NCBI RefSeq assembly: GCF_029784155.1
Contig: NC_073693.1
Span: 167,019,104-167,083,103 of the forward strand
From: Uranotaenia lowii
Taxonomy: Eukaryota > Arthropoda > Insecta > Diptera > Culicidae
DNA length: 64,000 nucleotides
Direction: 5' to 3'
Both the position numbers and the translations under genes were made by a program. The notes below the pieces were generated by a model that was not told where the DNA came from, did not search any database, and saw only the letters and a program-made list of their open reading frames with translations. This document shows, in pieces, positions 45,401 through 57,400 of the stretch. Numbering within the stretch: position 1 is the stretch's first letter; every line of letters starts with the position of its first letter.

Positions 45401-48400
45401 ATCAATTTTTTAAATAATAGAATCAACTAACTCTGTGATAGCAATTAGCGTACTCGATCCAGGTCTGAAACCGTACTGCAATTTGTACAGTATATTTTCC
45501 TGATTTAAAAAAATTTCAATTCTATTCATTAGAAGTTTTTCAAAAACTTTGCTAAAAACACTTAAGGTTCAACACTTTTCAGCTCAAAAAATGAAAAATA
45601 AACAAAATAAACATGGATATTCAAAAAACTCATAAGTGGTACTATTCTTATTTCACACCCTTTTTCATATTTTAATGCCTTGGCAAAAAACTGTTGCACC
45701 GAAAAAAAAAATTGTATGCTTGATTAACGTTAAAACCGTAGAACATTTTACATCGAAAAAATAGGGTGGTGCTATTCTTATTTCGCTCACTGTTGACAGC
45801 TACAGTACAAGTACATAATTTCGTATTTCTTTAATTAAAATTATTCTTATAAATGTCTTGGTACGAAGAAGCTGTAAACTATTGAGATAAATTTTCAATT
45901 ACTCATTCGAGATTGAACGCGACTGGTTAACATTATCAATTAACCGTTTCTGCTAGACAATAGCCACAGACTAATACTGTAGCTTAGTCGTTAAAAAGCT
46001 TGCTTTCTGAACCGTTAACCATGGGCCTTCAACTAAACTGTTAAATATATATTAGAACTATTACCTATATTTCAACACAATACAACTAATGTTGTATTGT
46101 AAGCCTACTTGGTTGAATGATTCAACTGAATCAAAGCAATCGAAAGATTCCTTTTAATTCAACCACGGTAAATGAAAAGTTCATATACCGGTATTTCGAT
46201 AGCAACTTACTACCTTCTTCAGTCGAAAACGCGCACTGAAGAAGGTAGTAAGTTGCTATCGAAATACCGGTATATGAACTTTTCATTTACCGTGGTTGAA
46301 TTAAAAGGAATCTTTTGATTGCTTTGATTCAACTAATTTTTTTTATGATTCTGCTGTATTGTAAAGATACAGCTCGGTTTTTTTAAATTGAATTCCAAAA
46401 AATAATCACTCATCCAGGAATTGTAATTGAATATTAATTACCAATGGAGATCAACCTGCTCGCCTTAAAAAAATCTCCAACCCATCCGATTTTAATCCAG
46501 CCATTTGAATATCAGATGAGCTGGTGATGATGGTGCAAGCAAACGCCTAGATAGAGGACTGCGCTGTTGCTACTCCGATGTGACTACAATGAAATTCCGG
46601 AAAAATAAATAACAACCACCACATGCAACAACAGAAGCATTTTGGCCTGGCCGCTTACGTACGATCAGCGAAAGGTTTCCCAAACACACCAGTGAGCTTC
46701 GGCGGCAAAAGGCGATAATGTTGGTTGGTGATGGTGTATGGATGTACTAGCGAGTCTAGCAGTATGGGCAAAGTGTTTTTGATTTATTTAATAATTACAT
46801 TGATAACGTGTAAATTTCTGTGATAACTGGCTACACAAACAAGTCACCCTCTCGACTGCGTTGGGCTTTTTCTGGTCCAGAGAGCTGTGAACAAGGATGA
46901 CTCCATCGTCCGTTGGTTGGCAGCATAGCTGTAGCCCGTTTCATTTGTTGGCGAGGCGATACGGAATCGTATTTGTGATTCGCTTTTCGAAAATTCATAC
47001 TGGTAACGATGCTGATTGTGCTGTTTGTTTAATTATTACCAGCAACAAAACGGGGTGAAGATGTAGGGATCAGTACAGAGTACGGATTCTGTTTCACTAC
47101 TGCCTCATCGAATTCGTGTTTAGTGAGAAATAGGCATCCGAGCCACGTGCAGTTCGCTGCGGGGATATACATATATTTAGTGACACAGAGCGTATCAATT
47201 CGGGATTCATACAAAGAAATTCCTCTGCACAATCATTTTGACTCGGTCACCATTATCATATAACGCGGGCTCAGTCGGAAACCTGTTTACTCAAATAACT
47301 TTCAACGTTAATGCAGCAAGTCCAGTTTTGTAGATTGTTTACGCTGCGAAAAGCAAGTTTAGGTTGATTCTATTTGACGATTTAATCGTCACCTTTTAGC
47401 GATGCCCACGCAACTAAATACATAGAAAGGGCCGCCACAGAGCTGTGATAATAACTGCTATTCTATTAGCATCGAGTTCGAGTACATTCCGACCAGAGAG
47501 CCGGTTCTAAAGAAATGAGTGGAACTTTCTGTGATGAAGACATGGAGAAAGATTTTTTGAGGAAAAAACTCAAGTACATCAATCAGGGTCAGACCAATAG
47601 CAACATCAATAATAACAACAACAGCAGTAACGACTTAAGTGATTAACTAAGCAAAACCAATTTTGAAAAACAAACTAACCAATTCAACTTTTTACAGGTA
47701 CCATGCGCTGGCCCGAGGAACTGGACCTCGACTTGAGCAACGAATTATCTAGCAATGGATACATCAGGTTGGTTGAGATATTAACATATTAATATTGTAG
47801 TCCAATATATTTCTTAACACGATGCATCCTTGTCCAGCAGCGATTCTTTGCTCAATTTTCCGGTATTTAAGCAAGAACTACCATCCCCGCCGCAAAAACT
47901 TGGCCATGAAGTGATCAAGAGCGTGAAAACCGCGAATGGATCAGGTTCGCTTCAACAACAGCAACATTCACAACAACATCACCATCACCACCATCATCAT
48001 CACCAGGTACAAAATCAGGAGCAACAGCATCACGGCTCCCCCAGCACTCAGCAACAGCAATCTTTGGGAAATAATAACGTCAACGGAACGACATCTAACG
48101 GAGGAGGCGGAGGTGTCCAGCAGCAACAGCAACAGTCTTCGGTTGGCAATGATCACTCGCTAGGTGGTGGTTCGATGGCTCCAAGCGCCATGAATAACGT
48201 AGGCGGTTTGCAAAGTTTTATGCATGCCAGTCGCTACGATAGTACAGGTCAGTATGCACAATCAACCCGAGAATCCTTGCAAGTGTGATGCACTCATCAC
48301 CGTTTCCTTGAACATTGATCAAGTTGAACCAGTAGTTAGTAAGAAGAACCAGCTCGCGGTTGCTTATCATCATTAAGCTCTGGCGGATGGGGTATTATTG

Positions 48401-51400
48401 CTGCCATTAAAAACTGTTTCTTGTTATTGTCAAGGTTTTTTAAGGAGCGATTTGAGGTGAGTAGTGTGACACACTCTGTAAAGGCAGGCAAAACAATCCT
48501 CAACGAATGAAACCCACTCTAACGAAAATCATATCTTGAGGCTTAAATGTTTTATATTTGAGAAATGAAGATATGTTTCTGTACTTGAACAGGTAATAAA
48601 GTTCATAAAGATACTGACGAATGCTGTCAGTTTTCGAGAGAACCAGTTATGTCACCAATTTCTCCGATTTAGCTTAGCTTAGCTTGATTGACTGCTCACA
48701 TCCATCTGGTGTCATTCAACCCGAAATGCATAATGTTGTGCTTTAAGACCGAGGTTACCTCTGCATCCTAGCAAATAGATTGGTTGAGGTGGAATGGGGG
48801 AAGGAGTCGATCGGGATACACTTTTGTCTAGCGTAATGATGTTAAAAAGAAAAAAATACTTGTAGTATCAAACTCTCCTGTTTGTTTACTTTTGAATCTC
48901 AAAAGATGCAAAATTTTTGTACGATTATTCTATCATGTAAAGTGTTAAAGTAGTTACCCAAATTCTTAAAGAATCAGATGAAAGATATTGCAAAGTCAAA
49001 AAAATGAATGCAATTGGTACATTTTTTCTACCATTTACCCTTCACATTGAATTTTTCAACATTTATTGACTAACTTTTGTTATTATTATTATTATTAATA
49101 TTTATTAAAGACCCTTTAACAATTGTCATTCGGGTCAAAGACTAACTTTTGTTGAGTTCCTTTATTTCAACATATTTTTATACTGTAGAATTTTACTTTT
49201 TATAGTTCAAGCAAAATTCATGTTTTGCCATATTTTTAATTTTCTGAAATAAATGCGTTGATTGATTGCATATTTCGTTTTAAAACTGACATAAAACTTT
49301 ATTTTATTTAAATTTAAAATCGTTTGGAGAAGGATTGAACCAGGAACATCGTAATTAAATTGTAAATTGCTCAATATGGAACCTAATGATAACGTTATTA
49401 CCGATCAAACGACGCAAAATTGTTTTTGTACCGCAATTCGATAATGTTTGTGTCGATTTTCTGATTGTTACCTGAATGATTAACTTCTAGGAATAACTTG
49501 AAAATTAAAGAAAACTTAGCTGCGTGCCTCCGTTTTTCCAATGAAGATTCTTCCGGGAAATCGACCGTATTGAAGTAAACTGGTTCCTGGCCTTTGACAT
49601 CAGACTACAAGACTGCTCTTTCTTACAATAGCATCGTACATTTAATTTCATATCGAAAATGAAACCCGATCCATCGCCTGCCTTGATTTTCAATTATGTA
49701 ATCAATTTCTCCGATTTTGCGACTTTTTGTACGATCATACATTAATACCATCATGTCACCATCTACCGCCCAGTTAAGCGGTTTTTCAACTTCAAACATG
49801 TGTAATAAAAAAACGACGGCAGATTTTTATTCGCTTTCTTTTCCAATACATCTCAAAACTGCTCTACTTTAAATAAAAAATTTAGTGGAATGCGAAAAAT
49901 GTACGCTTTCAAAAATAATTAACTAAACGTTGAGATGTTCAACTGGCCCTATTACCGCCCACTCGACTTTTCCGGGTATCGATAATGTTTTCTTAAGGAA
50001 AAACTATCTAACAACACGGAAACTGTTTTTTTAAATATTGTCCATGTAACGAGCTGTCAAAACCATATTTTGGATCTTGAGAGAATACATTTTGTGAAAT
50101 CTTTCCCGCAAATTTTGTACAAATTTTAACAAAGTGCGTTGACTGACAAAATGATGATTCCCGGCAAACAGCCTCAAGTAATCGGTTACTTTCAGCGATA
50201 AAACATCATTTTCTAACGTAATCAAACTAAATGCTTCTTACAATCTACACTTTTGACACAATACATGCGTTAAAAACAAAGAAATTGTGCGTGACCGGTA
50301 ATTAGGAACCCACACTTTTTTTTATACACCAATTACCGCCCATCACTAAACGCTTCAAAAAACAACAACTATTGAAAAAATCGAAAATTTTCCGATGCAA
50401 ATCTATTCTACAAAAATAAAACTATCGTTTCAAGTCGATTGTAGGACAAATAGGTACTATTTAGTACCTAAAAACCCCTTTTTTCCCTAGGATCACAGTT
50501 ATGCTTAGTTCGCTAACAGGCGTCGAATTCAATAATTTGACCGGAAACGAAAAACCAAATATTTTATTTCTGGCTATAGTTAGCATAATTAAGTGATGTT
50601 TTTTCAGTGAAATGGTCGAACAATGATGCCGACACAGAACACAGGTCTTATTTTTGGAGAAAAAATTCCAGTTTTTTCGAAATACACACAAAAGGGTGAT
50701 TTTGGGCGGTAAATGGTGTCTGGGCGATGAATGGTGACTTGATGGTAACTGATTAAATATTTTCATTGATAGACAACGAATGATCAAGACAAGACCTTCC
50801 ATTTGATAGTTAACTTTTACTTTTTCCTAAAAAATATCAGTATCAGTAGTAATACTTAACAATTTTCCAGATCGAATAAATCCCAAAACCTGTTCATTGC
50901 TGGTTTTTGGTTCTGTGACATTTCGTACTGCTGGTAAGCTTAGCGAAATAGGGTGTCCTGTCAGTGTAAAGTCTGTTTCACATAGAATCACGTAGAATAA
51001 CGTACAACAAAAGTGAAAATGTCATTTTGTAGGGTTTTTATTGCACTTTAAGGAAAAAAATACATAAAAATCATTCGTCAGCTTTTCGGATGAGTTTTCG
51101 AACTTTTTTTGTGATACCACCCATCATTTTCTGCACAATACTGCTGGTAACCTCACTCGCCATCTTGTTCCACCATTTTTCCATTTGAGCGGGTTTTTTC
51201 ATGGTTCTGCCACATTTCTTCAGTTTGCCCTTAACTATTGCCCAATATATCTCGATGGGACGAAAATCCGGACAGTTGGGTGGATTGATACTTTTTTCAA
51301 CAAAATCGTTCTTGTTCTCCTTATACCACCACTTAACGACATCCCGGCTGTAGTGGCACCTTTGTGGGACCGAATGAATGGCAAAACCCTCTTCTGGAGA

Positions 51401-54400
51401 CATTCTTCTTTGTAAACATTTCCATTAATTGTGTCCCCAGTGATGAAAATCTTAGTCTTCTTCCCACAATTACAGATCCCTTGCCAAATCATCAACTTAC
51501 GAGCAAATTTTTCTGTGAAAACAAACTTGAATCTACTCGCAACATTCCCTTTACGCTTCGCAAGGTAAAATTGGTTACCGGGTCAAAACCCATTTTGGCG
51601 TAAGTTTCGTCGTCCATCAAAATGCATCCGTTGTACTTGGTCAACACTTTCTCGTACAACTTCCTTGCCCTGGTTTTGGCAACCAGGTTTTGTTTTAGCG
51701 TCCTGTTGGTGTGTTTGCTTGCATGATACGACCGCAAGCCTTCTCGCAAACAAATTCGTCGAGCTGTACTGTGGTTCGTCTTGAATTTTTTCGCCAAATC
51801 ACGCAAGGAGATTCCAGGATTATTGTGAACTGATCGAATTACCTTTGCTCGCAGCTTCCGGTCATATGTTCCACTTTTACGCCTGGTTTGATTTGCTCGA
51901 TCTATCGTAAGGGTCTCCCGGTAACGTTGCAGCACCGAATTTACAGTCGATTTAGGATATTTCAGGAATTTCGCGATCTTTACTCCTGACCACGTCGGTT
52001 TCTCTACGTGAGTGTCTGCACATTTGCATTTGCATTTTCTCTCTGACTGCTTCAATCTTGATGAAATTTTCACCACTAAGTAAACAAACCATCCGAATCA
52101 AAACACTGGTAATAGATTCGTGGTGTGACAACTAGGGGCGCTGCAGTAAATGAAAAGATGCGACCAGATTCTATGTGAAACAGACTTTAGTAGCATAACG
52201 TAAATTGGCGGTCTCAATCTTTTAATATGTAAGAAAGCTTAGCAATTATGGCAACAATTTAAAGGACATAATTAAATAACGACAACTCGCTCAACGAAAG
52301 CTGAAATATTTTTGTTTTTCTTACCGAGGGCATTTTTTTGAAAACCTCACCAGTTTAAATGTAAAAGGAGGAATGGTTTCCCTGGAGGATTGCATGTTTT
52401 GGTTAAAAAAAGTTGGAAAAAAATCCATCCATCCTTTAAACATTTTGGTCGCTTAACACTTGCTGACCAAATACGAGATATCTCGTTTGTTCGCATGCCG
52501 CGAATGCTCTACTCCAAGAATCATAACTCAAATGTTATGAATATTTATTGCTAATAATTAAACATCATTCAACAAATTAAACTCAACAATTTTAGTTCCT
52601 CAACGACAATAAATTTGATGGTTTTGGAAACCTCACCGGGAAACATCCCGGCTTAGATTTCTTTGTGGTCCTTTATGTGTTATGAACGTCAAATTTTCTT
52701 CGCGCCGCTGACTTTATGGTTCTGTACTGCGACATGAGACCACTAAGCCGAGGATTTGAAGTTCGGGGCAGATTCAAATAAAAAAAAAAAAAACATCACA
52801 GAGAGGAACAGTTTGCAATATTTGCAATGTATTTTACCTTTAAAACAATTTTTCGTAAAAACGAACGAAACATTTAGTCATGTGCATCGTACAATAAACA
52901 CAATTTTCAACGTTTCTTTTGTTCTTTCAGGCAACATCAATCAGCTTAGTGAAAGCATACAACGCTCCGACATAGTTCACGATGATAACAGGTTAGTTCA
53001 AAGCTCCATGAAGGTCGCTTTATCCTCTTAACATGAATTCTATCCGCAGATTTCAATACGTTCTCGCCGCAGCGACATCGATCGCTACCAAAAACAACGA
53101 AGAATCTCTAACATACCTTAACCAGGGTCAGAGTTACGAAATCAAGCTGAAAAAGTTGGGGGATCTATCGCCGTTCCGGGGGAAAATACTGAAAAGCGTC
53201 CTCAAGATCTGTTTCCACGAGCGGCGACTGCAGTACATGGAGCGCGAGCAGATGCAGCTGTGGCAAGCATCACGCCCAGGCGAACGTATTTTAGATGTGA
53301 GTTTTTTATTTTAACTAAAATATAAGTATTGACCGACGTTAACGTTTCTTTCAGGTCGATATTCCACTTTCTTACGGATTGATTCAGGTGCAACCGAACA
53401 GCAGCAGTCTTCTGAACACGATGGAGATTTATTGGGATCCAATGAAGGAGGTTGGGGTTTACGTCAAGATTAACTGCATTTCGACTGAGTTCACGCCAAA
53501 GAAACATGGCGGTGAAAAGGGAGTTCCGTTCCGCATTCAGGTGGAAACCTATTTGGACAGTACGCTGAACGACACCGGCAACAATCCGACCCCGATCGAG
53601 GGCACAGCACGGCCTCTGCACGCGGCTGCCTGTCAAATTAAGGTTAATTAAATTTTTATGATGAAACCATTCCGCCTCCACAAACCACATCCAGAGAACC
53701 TCAAATTCTTCGTTGCTTACACCAAGATTCTCGCTCTTTTCTCTCTCACGTAACTTTCGAAGGTGTTCAAACTGAAGGGAGCCGACCGGAAGCACAAGCA
53801 GGATCGGGAGAAGGTTCTTAAGCGGCCACCTGCCGAGCAGGACAAGTATCAGCGTAGCTGTGACTGTACGATCCTGACGGATATTACAACGGAATCTATG
53901 CTGACTCCACTGGTTGGAAGTTACAGCCCTGAACAGTGAGTAAACAGATTTATTTTAAAAAAGGGGGTAGGAAGAGTGACTAGTACAGTTCGCTTCTATC
54001 CGTTCGCGAGGAATAGTTTAACTCCTATCTGGTCTTGAACTCAAGAATGCCAACTAAGCAGTATTGGAAAAATGACGGTTTGATTTTTTTTTCTGGGAGA
54101 TTTCAAAACATTTTATTTAATATTCATGATTCTGATCAAGTTCAGTAAATGAAATGTTGAAAAAAACGAGTTTTGCAACGTACAAAATTCTATGCAAATT
54201 CGGAAAATTTCTATAAAAATCCATTAATCAACTTTAAAAAATGGGCTTTTAAGTTCAATTGGCAAGTCAGCCTCCTGAGCCGTAGTTCAAGCTCAAGAGC
54301 AAACATCGAACACAGTTTTCAATAACTGCTCTCCAACTGTATCGTTAATATAAAGTCGCGAATGCCATAAAGATGGTAAAACGACTTTAATCGAAGCAAA

Positions 54401-57400
54401 AGTTGACTTTTTATCACTAAATTGAATAAATATAATTTTTATTATTTTGATCTTACTTATGAGGCCCTCCAAATAACCAGGGGACCACTTACTTCGAATT
54501 GACCAGTAAGACCTTTCCACCAGGTTGAAAGTGCTATTGTCGTTTGGCTGTACAGCCCATGAGATAGGACCACCTTGCATAGTGAATATGTATCCACCTG
54601 TCGATTTCCTGTCATCTTGATCAGCCGCCAATCTGCATCGCTGTAACCAGTAAGCTCGGGTCTGCCATCTTTTCGGTATCGTATTTTCATTTTTGATGTT
54701 CCTCGAAGATAACGGAAAAGATGCTAGACTACGTTCCAGTGTTGAATTCCAGGGTTGGAATTAAATCTGCTCAATTGATTGATCGCGAATAAGATGTCCG
54801 GTCGTGTACATTGGACCAAGTAGGCATTAAACTGCCTACAGCTTCCTGAAACGGTATTTCGGCCATCTTCCTCGCCTCATCGTCAGTCTTCGGTGCCATC
54901 GCCTTGGTCAGTCTTTCTCAAATGGGAACCTTCGCCGGATTGCAACTCGCCATATTGAATCGTTTCAGCATCGCTTCTACTTAGCTTTCTTGGTTCCAAC
55001 GTTGTACTGGATCCGGATTCCAAGACCGTGATTGACTATACCCAAGTCTTTCATGCGGGAGTGATCGCTGAGGAAAGACTTCATCTTGTTCATCCACACA
55101 GCATCATTCGAGAACAGCATCAAGTCTTGTACATATACCGCCACAAACAAAATGTTTCCATTTTGGATGCGGTAGTAAACACAGGAATCGAATTTGGCCT
55201 GGAATATCCCGAACTTCTTGAGCATGATGTCCAATTTGCGGTTCCAGACCCGACTTGACTGCTTCAACCCGTACAGGGCCTTTTTCAGACAACAAACAAG
55301 CGATTTGATCTGGTACTCGAAGAGAGCTTGCAGAAATGCAGCATTTGCTGAATCTGCAATCCGTGCTTGACGGCCATCACAGCGAACTGTGACGTGCCAC
55401 GACTGAACACGTTTCATTGCGAAAATCCTTTGATCACCAGACTTGCCTTGTACCGGTCCACGTTGCCATCGTCGAGTCGAGCTTCGTTTTGAAAACCTAC
55501 TAACATGGAATTGCCTTTCGATTCTTCGGAAGTTCCGCCATGGTCCAAGTTCCGTTGCTTACTAGAGCATCGTACTCCTCCTGCATAGCTGTTTCCCAGC
55601 GATCGGCATCGTCACGAGCCAGCTGGGTAAAAGGGTCATCGGAAACGGGTATAGTTTTGTGGTGTCTCTTGTATTTCCGCGATTCGGCTTTCGATCAAAC
55701 CAGCATTCCTCCGAAGTTAATTCGTAACCACGGGTTGGTGATAAGTTAATGAGGTAAACCGCTATCCAGGTTACCTTCAAACAACTAACACCTGACGCGT
55801 TTAACGATGGTTCTGTTGTTTCTCTCAGTCAACCCATTCTTTTGCTGCTTGTAATCGTCGGTAGTTTGAAGTCGAATGTCACACCTAGCTAAGTAGTCGA
55901 AAAACCCTTCGTTCATATACTCACGATCGCTGTCCGTTCTAAGAATCTTCACTTTTTTCCAGTTTGCTTTTCGGACATCGAATGGAAAGTTTTGAAAGTC
56001 TTGAATACCTCGTCGTGGGATTTCGTTCGAAGAAAATAGATGGATATTTGGCGTAACGTAGTAGCTGCAGCCTCCTATGGACGTTACTTTCACAGGACCA
56101 CAGCCATTTGAATGAACGACTTCAACTCTTGAACCTTGGTTTGGAAATTGGGGCCTGCTATGTTTGCCCATTGCGTAGACTGCACAATCGCACCAGATAT
56201 TGTTGTACAAGTTAACACTTGTTGCCAAGCCATTGGATAATTTCTCAACTGCAGTTTTGTGTATATGTCCCATGCTTCAGCATTCCTTGGCGATATGGCC
56301 ATATTGACCACATTTTCTCCATTTTTGTGCTCTTGATGATAAATTTGTGCTGTCTGACGTGTCCTTTTTTACTTTTTACCAGTAACAGCGGATGTCGCTG
56401 TTGGTACTTGGATTTCCTGCAACAGTTTCGATTTGATGGCCTTTCCTGTGATTGCAACGCCAGAATTCCGCAAGGCCATGATCATCGGCCTGTATTCCTC
56501 GGTAGACTACATAACAGCAGCGCACCAATCCATTCTTCAGAAATTGATTCCATTTAGCTGATGGGCTGTCAATATAATTGTGTTGACTTATGCTGGCTCG
56601 CAAAATCCGTCTTGATTAGTAAACCAATACGCCGTGCCAATCCGGTGTCATCGAACGCCTTTTCCAAATTCGCCCAAACTTCTTTGGTCGTTGAAGCATT
56701 CTGGACGTGGACGTAATTTATCTGTTCTAGCGAGAGGACAATATTTGCCCAAACTTTGCGGTTCTTGACTGAATCAACTGCTACATCAGAACCATCCGGT
56801 TTCACCTTCGGCTTAACTGCATCCCAGAGTTCTTCAAGTTCGAGGTAGGTTTGTACGGCAAATTTCCATGTTGCCCAATTCACTCTGTCTTGAAGTCGCT
56901 CTATGCCCGTAAGGTTTGAAATTCCTTGAGAAGCCATATTTTGAGGACAAAATCTTCTAAATGTAACCTAGGCCCATAACCTTTCATAATAAGAACGACT
57001 TGTTCGTTTGATGGTTAGAAATAGAATAACAAGATTTATACCAGCTCTAAAAAAAGTTGAGTTGAAACTGGTATATGGATCACCAATGCGGTTGCTCGGG
57101 TCGGAATTTGGGTCTAAACCGGCTGTTTGGACCACGGATACAGGTGCTCTAACGACTTGAGGTTTTCGCCAAGGTCATTAAATTACTAGGTTGTCTGACT
57201 TTTACAGTAAGAAGGCATTGAGAGCGCGGTGAATTGGGGCGATGTTCGTTATCTTTGTTTACGAATTAGCAGTGTCCTAAAATGAAAAGGCAGGCTTAGG
57301 TCTCAACTGTTCTATGGACTAAAAGTAAATAAACGCAACGGAGTAATCAACATGGCTGACTCTGAAATTTGAGAGATCGTATTTACCCCTCTTGGTTTTC

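Larger units (their letters stand above)
42239..45792 (+). mobile_element. Tc1-like element with ~200-bp terminal inverted repeats and a nested insertion
   Basis: The left end CAGTGAGCGAAATAATAATA and the right end, complement CAGTGAGCGAAATAAGAATA, start long inverted repeats. They stay alignable through GATGTTCTACGGTTT and AAAAAGGGTG.GAAATAAGA (to about 42440 on the left, from about 45610 on the right). The left end is preceded by TA; the right flank is TT. A plus-strand transposase relic and a minus-strand non-LTR insertion lie inside. Without the nested insertion the element would be about 2 kb. Confidence 0.75.
40558..47697 (+). other. gem intron 2 (7.1 kb)
   Basis: It holds a TTCTGTGA-type repeat, a Tc1-like element with nested non-LTR element, a foldback element and, at its end, the probable alternative promoter and first exon. 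The stretch 46540-47514 is GC-richer than the rest of the intron and has no repeat I recognise, consistent with regulatory DNA. Confidence 0.7.
48248..52930 (+). other. gem intron 4 (4.7 kb)
   Basis: It contains a dispersed SINE-like repeat, a 58-bp retroelement scrap, the 1-kb MITE copy A and a Tc1-like relic. 52190-52930 shows only AT-rich DNA. Confidence 0.7.

Noticed and set aside
47515..47646. Stand-alone 43-codon gene
   Set aside because: It is short and Asn-rich, and it contains a phase-correct donor into gem exon 3. An alternative first exon is more likely.
53202..53795. 197-codon minus-strand frame
   Set aside because: It is the antisense shadow of gem exons 6-8 and crosses two introns.
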